Source of the DNA: Hirudinaria manillensis
Lineage: Eukaryota; Annelida; Clitellata; Hirudinida; Hirudinidae
DNA: 64,000 bases
NCBI GenBank assembly: GCA_034509925.1
Contig: CM067530.1
Location: forward strand, 6,940,001-7,004,000
Direction of reading: 5' to 3'
Positions 1 through 11,400 of this stretch are shown piece after piece (the first letter of the stretch is position 1; every line of letters begins with the position of its first letter). The notes under the pieces were generated by a model. It made no database searches. It saw nothing but the letters and a program-made list of their open reading frames with translations, and was not told where the DNA came from. The position numbers and the translations under genes were made by a program.

Positions 1-195
1 GGCAAAGCTGCCGACATATTTAGGTGATCTTCAGTTATTTTGATTTGATTTTATTACAAAATGATTTATAAAACTTAATTTAAATTGTTGAAAAAGCAAA
101 TTTTCCCAGAAAGATATTGTTAAATTGAATATCAAATTACTGTAATGTCACTTCACTCTGGAATTGTCCTAATTAAATTAAGTGAATGTTTACAG

Positions 196-2543
196 CCTGG
201 GTATCACAATACTAGAGTTGGCATGTGACCTCGATCTCCCAAGAGGCGAGAGTCTCTGGCACCAGCTAAGGAGCGGTCAGTTGCCAGAGGAATTCCTTGA
301 AGGTTTTTTTTAGAGATTCTTAATTGTTATTAGCTCCGTGCCTGGCTATATTTTTGTTTGAAAATTAGGAAAATCTGAAGAGTTGAAGCACATAATCAGG
401 TGGATGATGTGTCCGGATCATGATCTCCGACCGGATGTGGAGCAGTTGCTGAAGCACGACTTTGTTAAAAAGGTTTGATGTTTGAGTTAATGTCCCGTCA
501 AGTGTTGGGATGGCTTTGACTCTTTTATTAGCTAAAATTTTGATTTGAATTACATAATCCATAAGCTAGATTTTGGCATGAATTTAGTTTTTATTATTAA
601 GAGGTATTATTACTTTTGGTTCCATGAAGAACAATTCTATTAATGAAATGAACTGAAAGATGAATGAAGCTTGTTGTTTTGATAATTTTTAGATTTGGGA
701 AGAGAGGATCCTGCATGAAAATGATGAGGTGGATGTACATTAAATCAGTTTATTCATTTGTCTCGATTACTTTGAAATTCCTTGTGTCGATTAAAATAAA
801 CTTATTTATATAATATTATAAACTTATTTATTTTCTTAACGCAGGAAGAAGAAATTATTCCTACAGATAACAATTTTCAATCTAAAGTAGCTGAGGGTAA
901 TATTTATATAAAAAAAAAACCAGATATTAATTTAACCCTTTAATACATTTATCATTGTTTATAATTAAATGTAATCTCCACATAATAACTAAATTCTAAA
1001 ATTTACAGGTGTTACCAACAAGATCTCAAGAGAGCTTCTCTCTGCATTTGACAATGCAGCTAACGATGAAATTAGAAAAAAATGTACAGCCAGGTAGCCA
1101 ACAATGTTCCATAATGATGATGATGATGATGATGGTGGTGGTGGCGAGGACGACGACAATGATGTGGGATTCCATTTGGTTATGGCCTGATGACATTAAT
1201 TTCTTCATTTCAGTCCAACGTTTTCCCCCAAACACACCCCTATAAACGAATGTTCTCCGCATTGGAACAGTCGAGCGAGTTCCGTGTCTTCTCTTTACGA
1301 CCCGAAGTGAGTCCATTTCGAGGAAAGTTATTTGAATTAGTTCATTTAATTGTAGTGTTTTAAATATGCTTTATTTGAATTATTAAAGTTTTTGGATATT
1401 GTTATTTTGTTCACTCTTGTTTTTAGAAAGAGAACATTATAAAGATCTTCATCAAACTTGTGATGGTTTATCTGGTATTAATAATAACAACATATTATTA
1501 ATAATTAATATGATTAATTTATAATTAATTGATAAATATTATTATTAATAATAATATTAATATTAACATTATTAATAATAACATATTGTGCTGGTTTAGC
1601 TGATATTAATAATACTCATACCTTGGACCTTAACTTCATTTCGCGTCAGTCAATTGTTTACTTCAGTTTATTTCTGATCATTTTTCAATAAACGTTTATA
1701 TCTGTTATTATTAATAGCTAAGTAGATCAGTCACAATAAATTTTGTTTTGATACATTTTGAGCTTTCATTTATTTTGTCACCATTAAAAAAAAACAAACT
1801 ATATTTTGTAAGCAAATGATTTGTCCATTTGTTCTTTATTTAATTATAATTCACTTTGTATATTTTGAATTTGAACGTGGGATGGATTCTTTAATAAGCA
1901 TTTCTCTCTTGTGCAAAGTGAAAGTGGGAATTTTGGTCGATCGATTATTTTTCCATTAATTAGTGGATTCTTGTAAATTAATTAATAATTGAATTGTCAT
2001 TTGTTTTAAAAAATAATTTATGACAGTCTTTAAGACGAACCTCTCATAATCTCAGATAATGCAGTTGCAAATTTCACAAGTTATTAAATTATAAGTCCAA
2101 CACTTTTAACTGGTAATAAACTCACAAAGCAGGAATAATATTATTATTTTGGTAGATAGTGGCTAGATCATTTCTTTTCTGTCATTATTATTATTTTATT
2201 CCTGAAAAGACATTGTTTATACTATTTTATAATAATTAATTATCTTTCATAATAATAAATTTACTTTGATATTATTACTTTGTAGTGATCTCGAAAAGGT
2301 TTGTCCAATATCTCTGGCGTTTACCCCATCCGACGATGAATACCCAATGAAACGTCCCGGAAGAGTAAGCGAGGAATTTGTTAATATTCTGTTATTATTT
2401 TATTAATATGCAACTTTTTAACATTTTTATTATTTTCTGTTCTGAAGGCTATCAGGGAAGAATCTTGTGGAGAAGATGATGAGGATGACGACGATGAATA
2501 CTGTCGCAGTGGAAGCCCGGAAAGAAAAAAGCTTTCATTTTAA
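196..2543 (+). CDS. PKMYT1: Myt1-type CDK1-inhibitory protein kinase, C-terminal part (partial at 5' end)
   Basis: Seen: exons at about 196-302, 369-472, 693-728, 845-896, 1009-1093, 1214-1306, 2286-2364 and 2448-2543 join in one frame over 216 codons to a TAA. The first two encode the end of a kinase C-lobe: SLGITILELACDLDLPRGES, then a GQLPEEF loop, then WMMCPDHDLRP with the conserved late-lobe arginine. The ELACxxxLPRG stretch is typical of Myt1 rather than Wee1. The rest is a low-complexity tail with Ser-Pro sites, an acidic run near residue 195 of the fragment, and the end SPERKKLSF. Known of the family: Myt1 is membrane-tethered and phosphorylates Thr14 and Tyr15 of CDK1, holding it inactive before mitosis. 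The ATP-binding lobe and catalytic loop lie upstream of the window. No membrane segment is evident in the part present, although the vertebrate protein has one after the kinase domain. Assignment to Myt1 is likely but rests on the C-lobe only. Confidence 0.82.
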
Positions 2544-3702
2544 CCTTTGTGTAGAAATGCATGATTGGTTTTAATTATTAACACATTCTGTGTTTTTGAG
2601 TAAACTTCGTTGACAATTGTTATTTGGATCGCCAAATTTATGATTTTAACTGCCATTTGATGCGGATAGAAAGCTTCAGTTGTAAATAGGATGTAAGTTT
2701 CTTGTTGTCGAGAATTCTTTCATCCGTCCGTGAAGTTCTCCTTTCATCCCTCAACGACCGAACAATATCGAACTTTTGTTTTAATTGTGAAATTATTTGA
2801 TCATGATCGAATAATTCATTATCGCCTGAGGATGTGTTCTGTCAGTTTGGTAAAATTATGAACCTTAAGCTGAAATTTCTGCTTTAAGCTTAGACATCAA
2901 TATTCTTGTGCAAAAATATAATAAAAGTTAATAGCTCAAAGCATGATACAGCTACGTAGTTTGCAGACCAGTTTATATTGTTAGACTAACCTTCCCCAAC
3001 AGGGGTTTAATCAAGTTTTAGCAGTAGATGCACAATTGCTCTACTGATGGCTTAGCTTAAAGGTAGCAGGTAGTCTCAGTTGAAATTTCAATTTCTGTAG
3101 TGAGTTTGATGCCATTAGATTTCTCCTCCGTCTTTAAACCTTGATTGGTTACTCCTACGTTAGCTTTGAAGTGATCCATAATTTTGGATCCATTTTGTTA
3201 AATGGGTACTATGATCTCCTTTATTGAAAAGAGCTGAACAACAAAAACACCGAGAAATGGTTGGTCATTTCAAGAGCCTTCCATCAGGGATGCCTGGTTT
3301 TAAAACTTATAAAATGTGTCTCTTACTCATCCACACAAACGATTCAGATGCAAGAGCTTAGAACAAGTTCTTAGCAATAGATAATATTTTTATTTTTATG
3401 AAATAGCTGTTTTAATAATTTAAAAAAAGGTGCTATAGTGCCTGATTGATGTTATTATTCTTGTTAGCAACATAATTAATTTATTTCATGAAATCCTTAA
3501 AATACTAAATTTATCTTTGTCAGCCCTTCAAATAATGAAAATCATAAGCAAGAGGATGAAATTATTAATACTATTAATAATAATAATTAATTATTAATAC
3601 TATTAATACTTGTTAATTAATAATTAATGGTTAGACCCATCATGCATCTTGTTGAAATAGAACATAAAAGTGTAATTTCCATCAGCAACTTCAAGATGCT
3701 AC
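2544..3702. other. Convergent intergenic region
   Basis: About 1.16 kb separates the stop codons of the Myt1-like gene (+) and the radial spoke gene (-). It should hold both 3' untranslated regions. I see AT-rich sequence with scattered AATAAA-like signals and short (TTAA/TAT)n runs near 3565-3630, and no open frame with coding character. Confidence 0.6.
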
Positions 3703-6700
3703 TTAGTTTTCATCAGTATCTTCGTCTTCATCTTTATCTTTACCCTCATCTTCATCTACATCTTCGTCTTCTTGCTCATCATCACCTTCCTCCTCCTCTT
3801 CTTCCTCTTCGTTTTCCTCCATTTCCTTTGGAAATTCCTCTTCTACCGTCGGATCGCTTACTTCGATCAGGTCTCGTCCGGCAGCGTACTCGGTGGCCAG
3901 GAAAATGGGCATCGGGGGGTTGTAGCCGTGAATGGAATTTTTTATTCCCCATCCGACATAAATATTTTCATAAGTCCTGTTACGATAAACACGACAATTT
4001 CCGAGTGCAAAATCTTCATAGTAAATTGTTTAATATGAAAAAAAAACATAAAAATCAAGAAAATTACTCACTCTCCCGTGAACAAAGCGTGGGCTCCGAC
4101 CCACAAGTTTGAATGGACTGCAACGATGCCCTCGTTTGGCGAAACGATGGAAGGAAGTTCGATCGTCCAAGGTGACAGGCCGTGAACTTTATTGTCTTCG
4201 CTCAGCAGCGTCAAAAGCGGGGGACCAAACTCTGGCACGGGCCTCGTCTGCTCTTTCATCACTTCCTCTTCCTCCTCTTCTGCCTCTTCTTCTTCCTCCA
4301 CTTCTCCTCTTGGATTCCACCAAGTACAGCGGCCCTTTTTAAATACGTCGATATTTGCTCTGTTATATTTCTTACATTAAAAGACAAAAACTGCATCGAA
4401 TTACGATTGGCAATTAATCCACAAGTTGCCTACGGATTATTGATCAAAATGGTTCCAGTTACCTGGGGAAGAATGTATTCCACATGATGCACCCATCCCC
4501 CAAGAGACATCTTGAATAGTTCTTTCATAGTTGGGGGCTCAAAATCAGGATTTTTCATTAGTTCTCCAGGCGTTTCTTCTTCTTCCTCTCCTGACGAGTA
4601 AAAATCTGCAGGACTGATGTGAGTGGCTGCAGAAATACGAGCAATCTGAGCTCTGAGGTAATTTATTTCATTGCCAGGAAAAGGAGGGTAACTTATAACC
4701 TGTTCGGAGATTATATAATATATGATGGTGAATAACAAATAGGTAGTGAATAATAATTTTGTTAATTCATCTATTGTGCATCTAAGAATTTGAACTACAA
4801 CCTTTCTTGAAGATATTACTGCTGCATGCAAAATTCAAATTTTATGAAACTTACATTCTTAATGCTTTTTATGAAACTCACATTTTTAATAGATTGTCAC
4901 TTAAATTTTAAATTTCAAACAAATTAAATTAAATGAAATAAAAAAGTAAATTAAAACATTTTTAATCACTTTTATGGCAAATGGTCATGTTAATTAATGG
5001 AAATTTTGTTCATGATTTCAGAAAATGAAAATATTTACAGGTGCATCCAGTCTTCCAGTGAACATTTTGCTGATCTTTTGTGCGGTGGTTATCTCCTTCG
5101 GAGTGACGTTCGGCAGTTTTGTCCAAAGTTTGCCCGGGTCGTTGCAGACGTAATAAATTTTTTTATTCGTGCCTGTGCCAGGCTCTTCTGAAGGCACTTC
5201 AGGTGGTGGTTTGTAAGCTAATTTTGGAAGTGGCATATCTTCTGTGATTGTAAAATGTTGAGTGATTAGTGAATTATTATTATTATTATTAATATTATTT
5301 TTGTTATTATTAATATTATTATTGTTATTATTATTATTATTTCAAGTCTTTGTAATTACCTCCTTCTTCTTCACCTTCCTCTTCAATTTCTACTACTTCT
5401 TGCTTGAATTAAAACAAAATGAGATCAAAATGAGTTCTGCTATTTAATAAATAACACTATTTAATAAAAATGCAATAAAAATTTAATAAAACTCAAACAT
5501 TAAATCATTTTCACATTTAATTCCAGGCCATTATAGAAGGACAAATGGGTCAATTGATTTAGCTCGTTGTTATCTAATTATTAATTATTTATTATTATCT
5601 TAAAATGGTTCAGAATTAGTTTAATTTATTAGTTAGAAAAAAGTGCTGCATAAACCGTGCCTTTCAGTCTATCTTGTAAGTAATTATTTGCAAAAACTCC
5701 ACTAACAAGCCGCTACCTGCTCATCTTCGGCTTCATCTTCTTCCTCCTCATCTTCTTCGTCACCTTCACCGCTATCTGCCTCAATGACGATGTAGTTTTG
5801 TTCCAAACCGAAAATCTTTCCCCAAAACCTGGCACCTTCGACTGATTTCTCGGCGATGAGACTCTTCGTGGCGAGAAAAATTTTAAACATCTCTTCTCTG
5901 CCCAGTCCGACTCCTGCCTGTTCAAAATAGTAACTGCTCTCCATCAAGTCTCCAATTTTAGACTGTCCTTCCTCATCTTCTGCCTCTTCCTCAGGTTCTG
6001 GGACCTAAAGTAATTGTTGTGCCATGGCAGAAATTTGTGATTAAGAATTAATTACTATATATTTAAATTATTTGCATGGTCTTTGGAAAGTGCTTGGCAA
6101 GTGCTGTTTTGGCATTTTTTTGGTAACTTCCTGGGATACAAAAGTTGGATGCAGGTTGCCACTGGTTTAGTGCATTTCCAATATTTAGTAATGGTTTCAA
6201 AACAAAGCACATTTGATTTACATGTCTATTCAAATATGACTTCTAGGAAATTTTAACAGTAATTTTACTTTTGATATGTCAGAGGTTTAGGAATTTGTGA
6301 AATTCAACTAAGAATTACCTTAAAGATCTTCTTTTGAATTTGTGCAAGAGTTGTTCGGATATCAATATCTGATTGTGACAGTGATTCGTCAGATTCAGAG
6401 GTCATTTTTTTCTTGGCTTCAAGGCTCAAAGCCTCAAAAATGTCCACAGCCTCCCGTGGTCGATAATCAAAAATATTAATCAGTACTTTTGCCAGATGGT
6501 CATACCTGGACAATAAAGACAGTTAAGTTGGTACATTCAGCTAAAATTAATTCAACAAAGTAAATTGTCTGTTATTAACAGTACTTATTTTAAATAACCA
6601 AATGCCAATAATTATTTTGTTTAAATTATTTATTTGGGAACAATGATTTAAGGCTGAAGTGCAAGCTTCAAGATATTATAAATATTTACAATAATATCTC

Positions 6701-7138
6701 CACATAAACATTTTTTGCACTCAAATTAGTGAATAATCAATAGTTTATACTATACACAAATAACATTAAAACAGAATCAACCAGGAGTTTTATTAAAGCT
6801 ACTCAGGTTATATAGGGACACATATTTTATTAAATATGAGTAATACATGGCAAGACCATATAGTAGCATACTAAATATTATATCAGTGCCTAATTCACTT
6901 CTTAAGGATGGAGCATGTGATAAAAAAAAAGCGGCACTAACACCTTATTCTTTGAAAGATAAGCTTTTGCATTTTGAAGCTCGTCCTCGCCTACAATTAA
7001 TTCTATTAACTCTTCCTCCTTTTCTTCTTCACACTCTTCTTCTTCTTCTTCATCGCCCTGACCTTCCTCTACATCTTTTTCTTCTACCGTCTTAAAAAAC
7101 GAATCCTTAAATTCGAATTCTGAAAGGCCTGATGCCAT
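3703..7138 (-). CDS. RSPH4A: Radial spoke head protein, RSPH4A/RSPH6A family
   Basis: Role (family knowledge): head of the radial spokes in motile cilia and flagella, needed for normal beating. Seen: eight exons on the minus strand, at about 6944-7138, 6319-6505, 5717-6004, 5360-5402, 5039-5241, 4463-4699, 4072-4334 and 3703-3976. Together they encode about 563 residues. Family signatures in order are [107 protein letters not shown] and [10 protein letters not shown], followed by a long Glu/Asp-rich tail. Exon joins agree in phase except between the first two (lower bound 6944, upper bound 6505), where two bases are missing. A microexon in that intron is the simplest explanation. The start ATG opens the acidic N-terminal exon. 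Whether it is closer to RSPH4A or RSPH6A cannot be told. The 5' end is head-to-head with the microprotein gene at 7211. Confidence 0.93.
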
Positions 7139-7210
7139 GCCTACTTAATTTAATAATTTTCTAGAGCTTTTCAGTTCAAACAAATTAGTCGTATAATCTT
7201 TCAAATTTTA
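7139..7210. promoter_or_regulatory. Short bidirectional intergenic spacer, candidate shared promoter
   Basis: Only 72 bp lie between the start codon of the minus-strand radial spoke gene and the start codon of the plus-strand 44-residue ORF. Both transcription starts must therefore lie in or very close to this AT-rich spacer, or overlap the opposite 5' untranslated region. No TATA box or complete X-box is obvious. Inference from gene positions only. Confidence 0.4.
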
Positions 7211-7466
7211 ATGGCCGAAGTCAACACTTTCAAGAATCGTGTCTACTGGTTCTCTAGAGTCCTTAGTAACCAATGCGGAGCAAGATACCTAATCACCAAA
7301 TTAGTATGTAATATTTATTGTTAAGCAACATTTTATTTTTATTAAACTTAAAATCTTTATTAATTATAATCATCGTCAATAATTATTTGCCATTAGTCTG
7401 CACAAGAATTTCATTTTCACTCAGAATGCAGTCATTGTCTCAAATTTTGTAAGGAACAATGCGTAA
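7211..7466 (+). CDS. Two-exon microprotein of about 44 residues, function unknown
   Basis: Seen: exon 1 (7211-7303) starts with ATG and encodes 31 residues beginning MAEVNTFKNRVYWFSRVL. It ends at a strong GTATGT donor in phase 0. Exon 2 (7425-7466) follows a pyrimidine-rich TTTTCACTCAG acceptor, encodes NAVIVSNFVRNNA, and ends at TAA. The joined product is basic and amphipathic, with a Tyr-Trp-Phe cluster and the segment ARYLITKLNAVIVSNFVRN, and has no charged low-complexity bias. I do not recognise the family. Size and composition would suit a mitochondrial inner-membrane or assembly microprotein, but that is a guess. The good splice pair, in-frame join and head-to-head position with the radial spoke gene support a real gene. 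Chance cannot be excluded for so short a frame. Confidence 0.5.
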
Positions 7467-8030
7467 TCTGATAACCTACTTGTCCGTTTGTGTACTTGCC
7501 TGAAAAATTGAAAATGAAATTTCTTATTAAGTGGATCTCATAGGTACCTCTCATTATTCACATATTCGGTTATTTATTTATTGTTTATGTATAGTTTTAT
7601 TAGGAATGTGAATACCATATAATTATTCTCCACTTTAAGACTACCACTTATAATGAGAAAATTAAAACATTTCTTGCGCTTTTATAATTTAGTTCCACTT
7701 TGGCTACCTTTATCGACAGGATTTTATTTACTCCCGCGAGATTCGTCAACACTGAAATTTACTATTTGCTGTTGGACTCGAATAAACTGACAATTAGCCT
7801 TTCGTTTTCTTAGTTCAAGAAGGTGCATAATATTTCTTTCAAAATTTGTTGGTTTAAATCTTATTAGTAAAGTCGATGAGATTGAATGACCTAAAATTGT
7901 GAAAGTCTGATATTTCACAAATTCAGGCCTTGGAAGATGTAATTCTATTTTGAGGTTTTAATAAAACTTATGTTGATATTAGACATTGTTGTAGGGATGA
8001 CAACGTTTTCAGACTTAAAGCAACATCAAC

Positions 8031-8049
8031 TGACGCGAATTTGACGCGA
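8031..8049. promoter_or_regulatory. Direct repeat of TGACGCGA, 11 bp apart
   Basis: TGACGCGA occurs at 8031-8038 and again at 8042-8049, one helical turn apart. The complement reads TTTCGCGTCA, which resembles E2F-type (TTTCGCG) half sites. It lies about 390 bp before the kinesin start. Function is inferred from similarity and spacing only. Confidence 0.25.
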
Positions 8050-8178
8050 AAAATCTATTATAGAAGAAATATAATTAATATCTAATAATTATGCATGGAA
8101 AATGAAGGTCAAACAATCCGATCGGTTGTCATCCAATGTTGTTTTATCTTTCCTTAGAGGACATCTCATGGAGGTGCA

Positions 8179-8192
8179 ATCACCATAGCAAC
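8179..8192. promoter_or_regulatory. X-box-like RFX site upstream of the kinesin gene
   Basis: The sequence ATCACCATAGCAAC matches the RFX X-box consensus GTNRCCATRGNAAC except at the first base. It lies about 245 bp before the kinesin ATG at 8438. In animals, X-boxes drive ciliary genes through RFX factors, which would suit a gene beside a radial spoke gene. Motif match only. Confidence 0.4.
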
Positions 8193-8437
8193 ACAGAAAA
8201 CATGCCATTTCCAAGTCGCAGTGGTACCACTTGTTGTATTAATGCAATTAATGCTGTTCTGTAGAAAATCAAGTACGAAACGTCGGACATAATGTCACGT
8301 TAATTATGATTTGAGCTTTTTTTTGCGCTAAATAATTATGGCCAATATCTTTATCCAGGGTGTAAGAGCGAACTAAAAAATAGTAATCCAAAAACTCAGG
8401 CTTATCTTCGAATAATCTCCATATACGACCATAAGTC

Positions 8438-11400
8438 ATGGGCAGTTCAACAAGCTCGACAAAAAGTGCTGTTGAGATAAAGAAGAGCGAAGATAATACG
8501 ATTTCTCCTGCCGATAAAGCTGGGACAAGCAAATTTGAAGTCCCGAAATACGAAGTAAAAGTTGTACCAGTTGTAATGCAATCATTAAAACTTGAAATTG
8601 AGATAAGAAACTGTCTTAACTTCTAAAGTACATGGTGTTCCTAAAAATTATTTCTGCAGAATACCGACGAAATAATTTGGGAGACTTTTTATCATCAGAA
8701 TGGACAAACTTACGCTTGCATGTATCAATCTGGAGAAAGATATGTCCTCAACATGTCGACGAAGGTAACGCAAATTATAGATAACATATACTATACAAGT
8801 AAGGCCATTTAAAAATTGCATGCAATTTTACGAGCCTAAGTTCATTGTAGGAGAAATGTGATTTTCCAAAGAAATGGTACAATGAGGGTTTGCTTGTAAC
8901 GGAGGATTCAAAATTCATGGTGCGTGAGCTTTTATTTACAAAACCTATGCAGTTGTAGTTTCAAAATGTGTTCAGGAACTTTGTTTTTGTTTCCTTTGAA
9001 GGAAGGGAAGATGTCCACAAGCAACGGGGAAAACAGTTCAGAGGATGACAAATCTGGTTTCATAAATCATCCCACGAAAGGAAGGCTTCAAACTTATATG
9101 ACCGAGGTATTTAACATATTAAAGTAGCGAAAATACTCTCAAATTTCTTCGCGATGCATAAAGTCTTTATCGAATTCAACTTTAACACAGGAAAAGATGT
9201 ATGTCCATTCTTATTTCGACGAAGAGACAGGAGCTTGGGTGAGGCTTCCCCTGTCCTGGGAGCTTTTGTCAACGACCACGAAAAACCTGATGAAGCCGAT
9301 TCAGGTTGTATATATTTTCACAAAACAGGTAAACGTAAAAGTACGTTTCCGCTCATGATTTGTAAGAAATTTGTTCAGTGGCCTTGCAACAGAATTAAAT
9401 CAGAATTGGAATCATGGGAACATCGCAGACCATTGTTATTGTAATTATTTTGATAAATTAAAATGTTTTCGCTATTGTATAATTGACCTTATAAAATTTG
9501 AATCTGATAAAATCGACTGTTGATGGGAAAGAATTGATTAAAAAAAAAATAATACTCTAATTTTTAGTGTTTAATTAATCTGCATTTATTCTGCTATGCT
9601 ACTTTCTTTCTTAGAGACTCCTAGCAATTATTTGATTATAAAGTTTGAAGTGACAAATCTGCAGGATACTCTTCCAAGCTGGGATGACGAACACGATATT
9701 TTGGCCTCATTGAGAAGTCACAACTACAACTCAGATCTCTGCATCTCAACCTTCTTTGCCTGGGGAGATATGGGTGAGTTCGAGGATTGTCATTGACCAA
9801 TTGTTTCTTCTGCGTTCTATTTTGCCAGGCACCTGGTACAACGGATGTAGGAAGAGAGGGAATTCAGACAATTTTGTGGATCAACTTAATTCGAAGCTCA
9901 GCTCAATGGTCTGCATTAATTTATTAAAAAATCCAGGTCGTAATTAGTGGAAACAAATTTTGACGTTTTTTATGATATTTCAAATAGCCTTTCCTTATAT
10001 ATTAAATTATATTGCTTTATCCAGCTGTATTAACACTAATTTGTTAATTAATGGATGACAATTATTTATTTGTTTATATTAATTTATTTACTGAATAAAA
10101 TTTAAAGGAAGAAAATTTTGCGAAGCAAAAACAAATGCTAAATGAAGAAAAAAGTTTGAAAGAAGAAGCCGAAATAAAAGTGAGGATGACCAGAGGTTTA
10201 GAAGAGCAATTTTTTTTTTACTTAAAAACTCGTTTCACGCATTCAATGATGATAGTCTCTTATTACATGATAGCATTGCATTTCCATCGCACTCGTCTTC
10301 TGAGGCAGTTCTGAAAAATATCTGGTTCAAAATAACAAATTATTTTTAATAACAGAAATAAAATAATGACTAAGAAGCTAAACGCAAGTAAACCTGGCAC
10401 ACCGTGAGGACAAAGTACCAAATGCGCTCTAAAAGTTATACAAAGTTAATTCCTATATTAATTGGATTACATCGCATTACATCAAATGTATATTTTAGTT
10501 TATTATAGTTTGATTTCTATTCAGTTTATTTTAGTCTGATTTTCTAACAAAATAAAGGTTTGTGCTTTGCAAGAAGCATTGGTTAGTCTGAAAGCTCAGC
10601 ATCAAACTCTCCAAGTAAAGTACGAGACCGTGCAAAAGAACAGACCCAAAACTGCCATAAATAAGAAGGTAAATAAATCACATATAACTTGAATATATAT
10701 ATATATATATATATATATTGAATTATCCAAATATTCATTGATTTGCAATTTCTAAAGGGAAGTTGTAAAGTTAATAGAGCAACAATGGAAAACTTAGAAT
10801 CTTCAGTTAAAATGCTTCGGAAGGATCAGCTGCAGGTAGCAGAAGAATTCGATTCAGTGATGAAGGAATTGAGCACGAGATTATCTGAGGTACGATTTAT
10901 TTCCAATATATCTAAGGTTAATCACATCAAACACAATTCGTAAATGGAAATGAGCCGTTAAATAACCAACAATTTGTGAGTGATATTAAAATATTGATAA
11001 GAAAGATCTTATACAAAGAACTTTTGGTAATCATTTCATTGCGGCCGATGGCTGCGAAACAAAATTTGAGGCACGATAAGAATATGGGGCAGGGCCCTTT
11101 AGGGGTGGAGAGTTTCAGAAATATTGTCTGTGGTTTCGTAATAGCTTTACTCATATTGATATTTTATTCATAAAGGTCTTTTCCAAAGTGTCGGAATTGA
11201 AAATGAACGATAAGGATCTGTCAGACGAGCTCATGAACATAAAGAATCTTTACAGAAAAGAAACTTTGCAGAGGAAACTTTTATACAACCAGGTTTAATT
11301 TCCACTTGGAAATTTAGATAAATATTTTCCTTTGCTGATATAACATAATTTTTGCTTTCCAGCTTCAAGAGTTGAAAGGAAATATCAGAGTGTTTTGCAG

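Larger units (their letters stand above)
7467..8437. other. Intergenic region between microprotein and kinesin genes
   Basis: AT-rich spacer of about 970 bp. It holds a duplicated GACGCGAA motif (8031-8049) and an X-box-like palindrome (8179-8192) upstream of the kinesin start. A 64-codon minus-strand open frame at 7724-7918 has no recognisable motif and no matching splice context, so I do not call it. Confidence 0.5.

Noticed and set aside
1009-1316. Open frames on both strands with Met and Val/Ile runs
   Set aside because: They are products of an ATG/GGT trinucleotide run in a Myt1-like intron and overlap a real exon in another frame.
3627-4487. Plus-strand frames rich in Leu, His, Pro and Ser
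   Set aside because: They are complements of the Glu/Asp-rich exons of the radial spoke gene.
7724-7918. 64-codon minus-strand frame between the microprotein and the kinesin gene
   Set aside because: No recognisable motif, no start context and no splice partner. Length is within chance for this composition.
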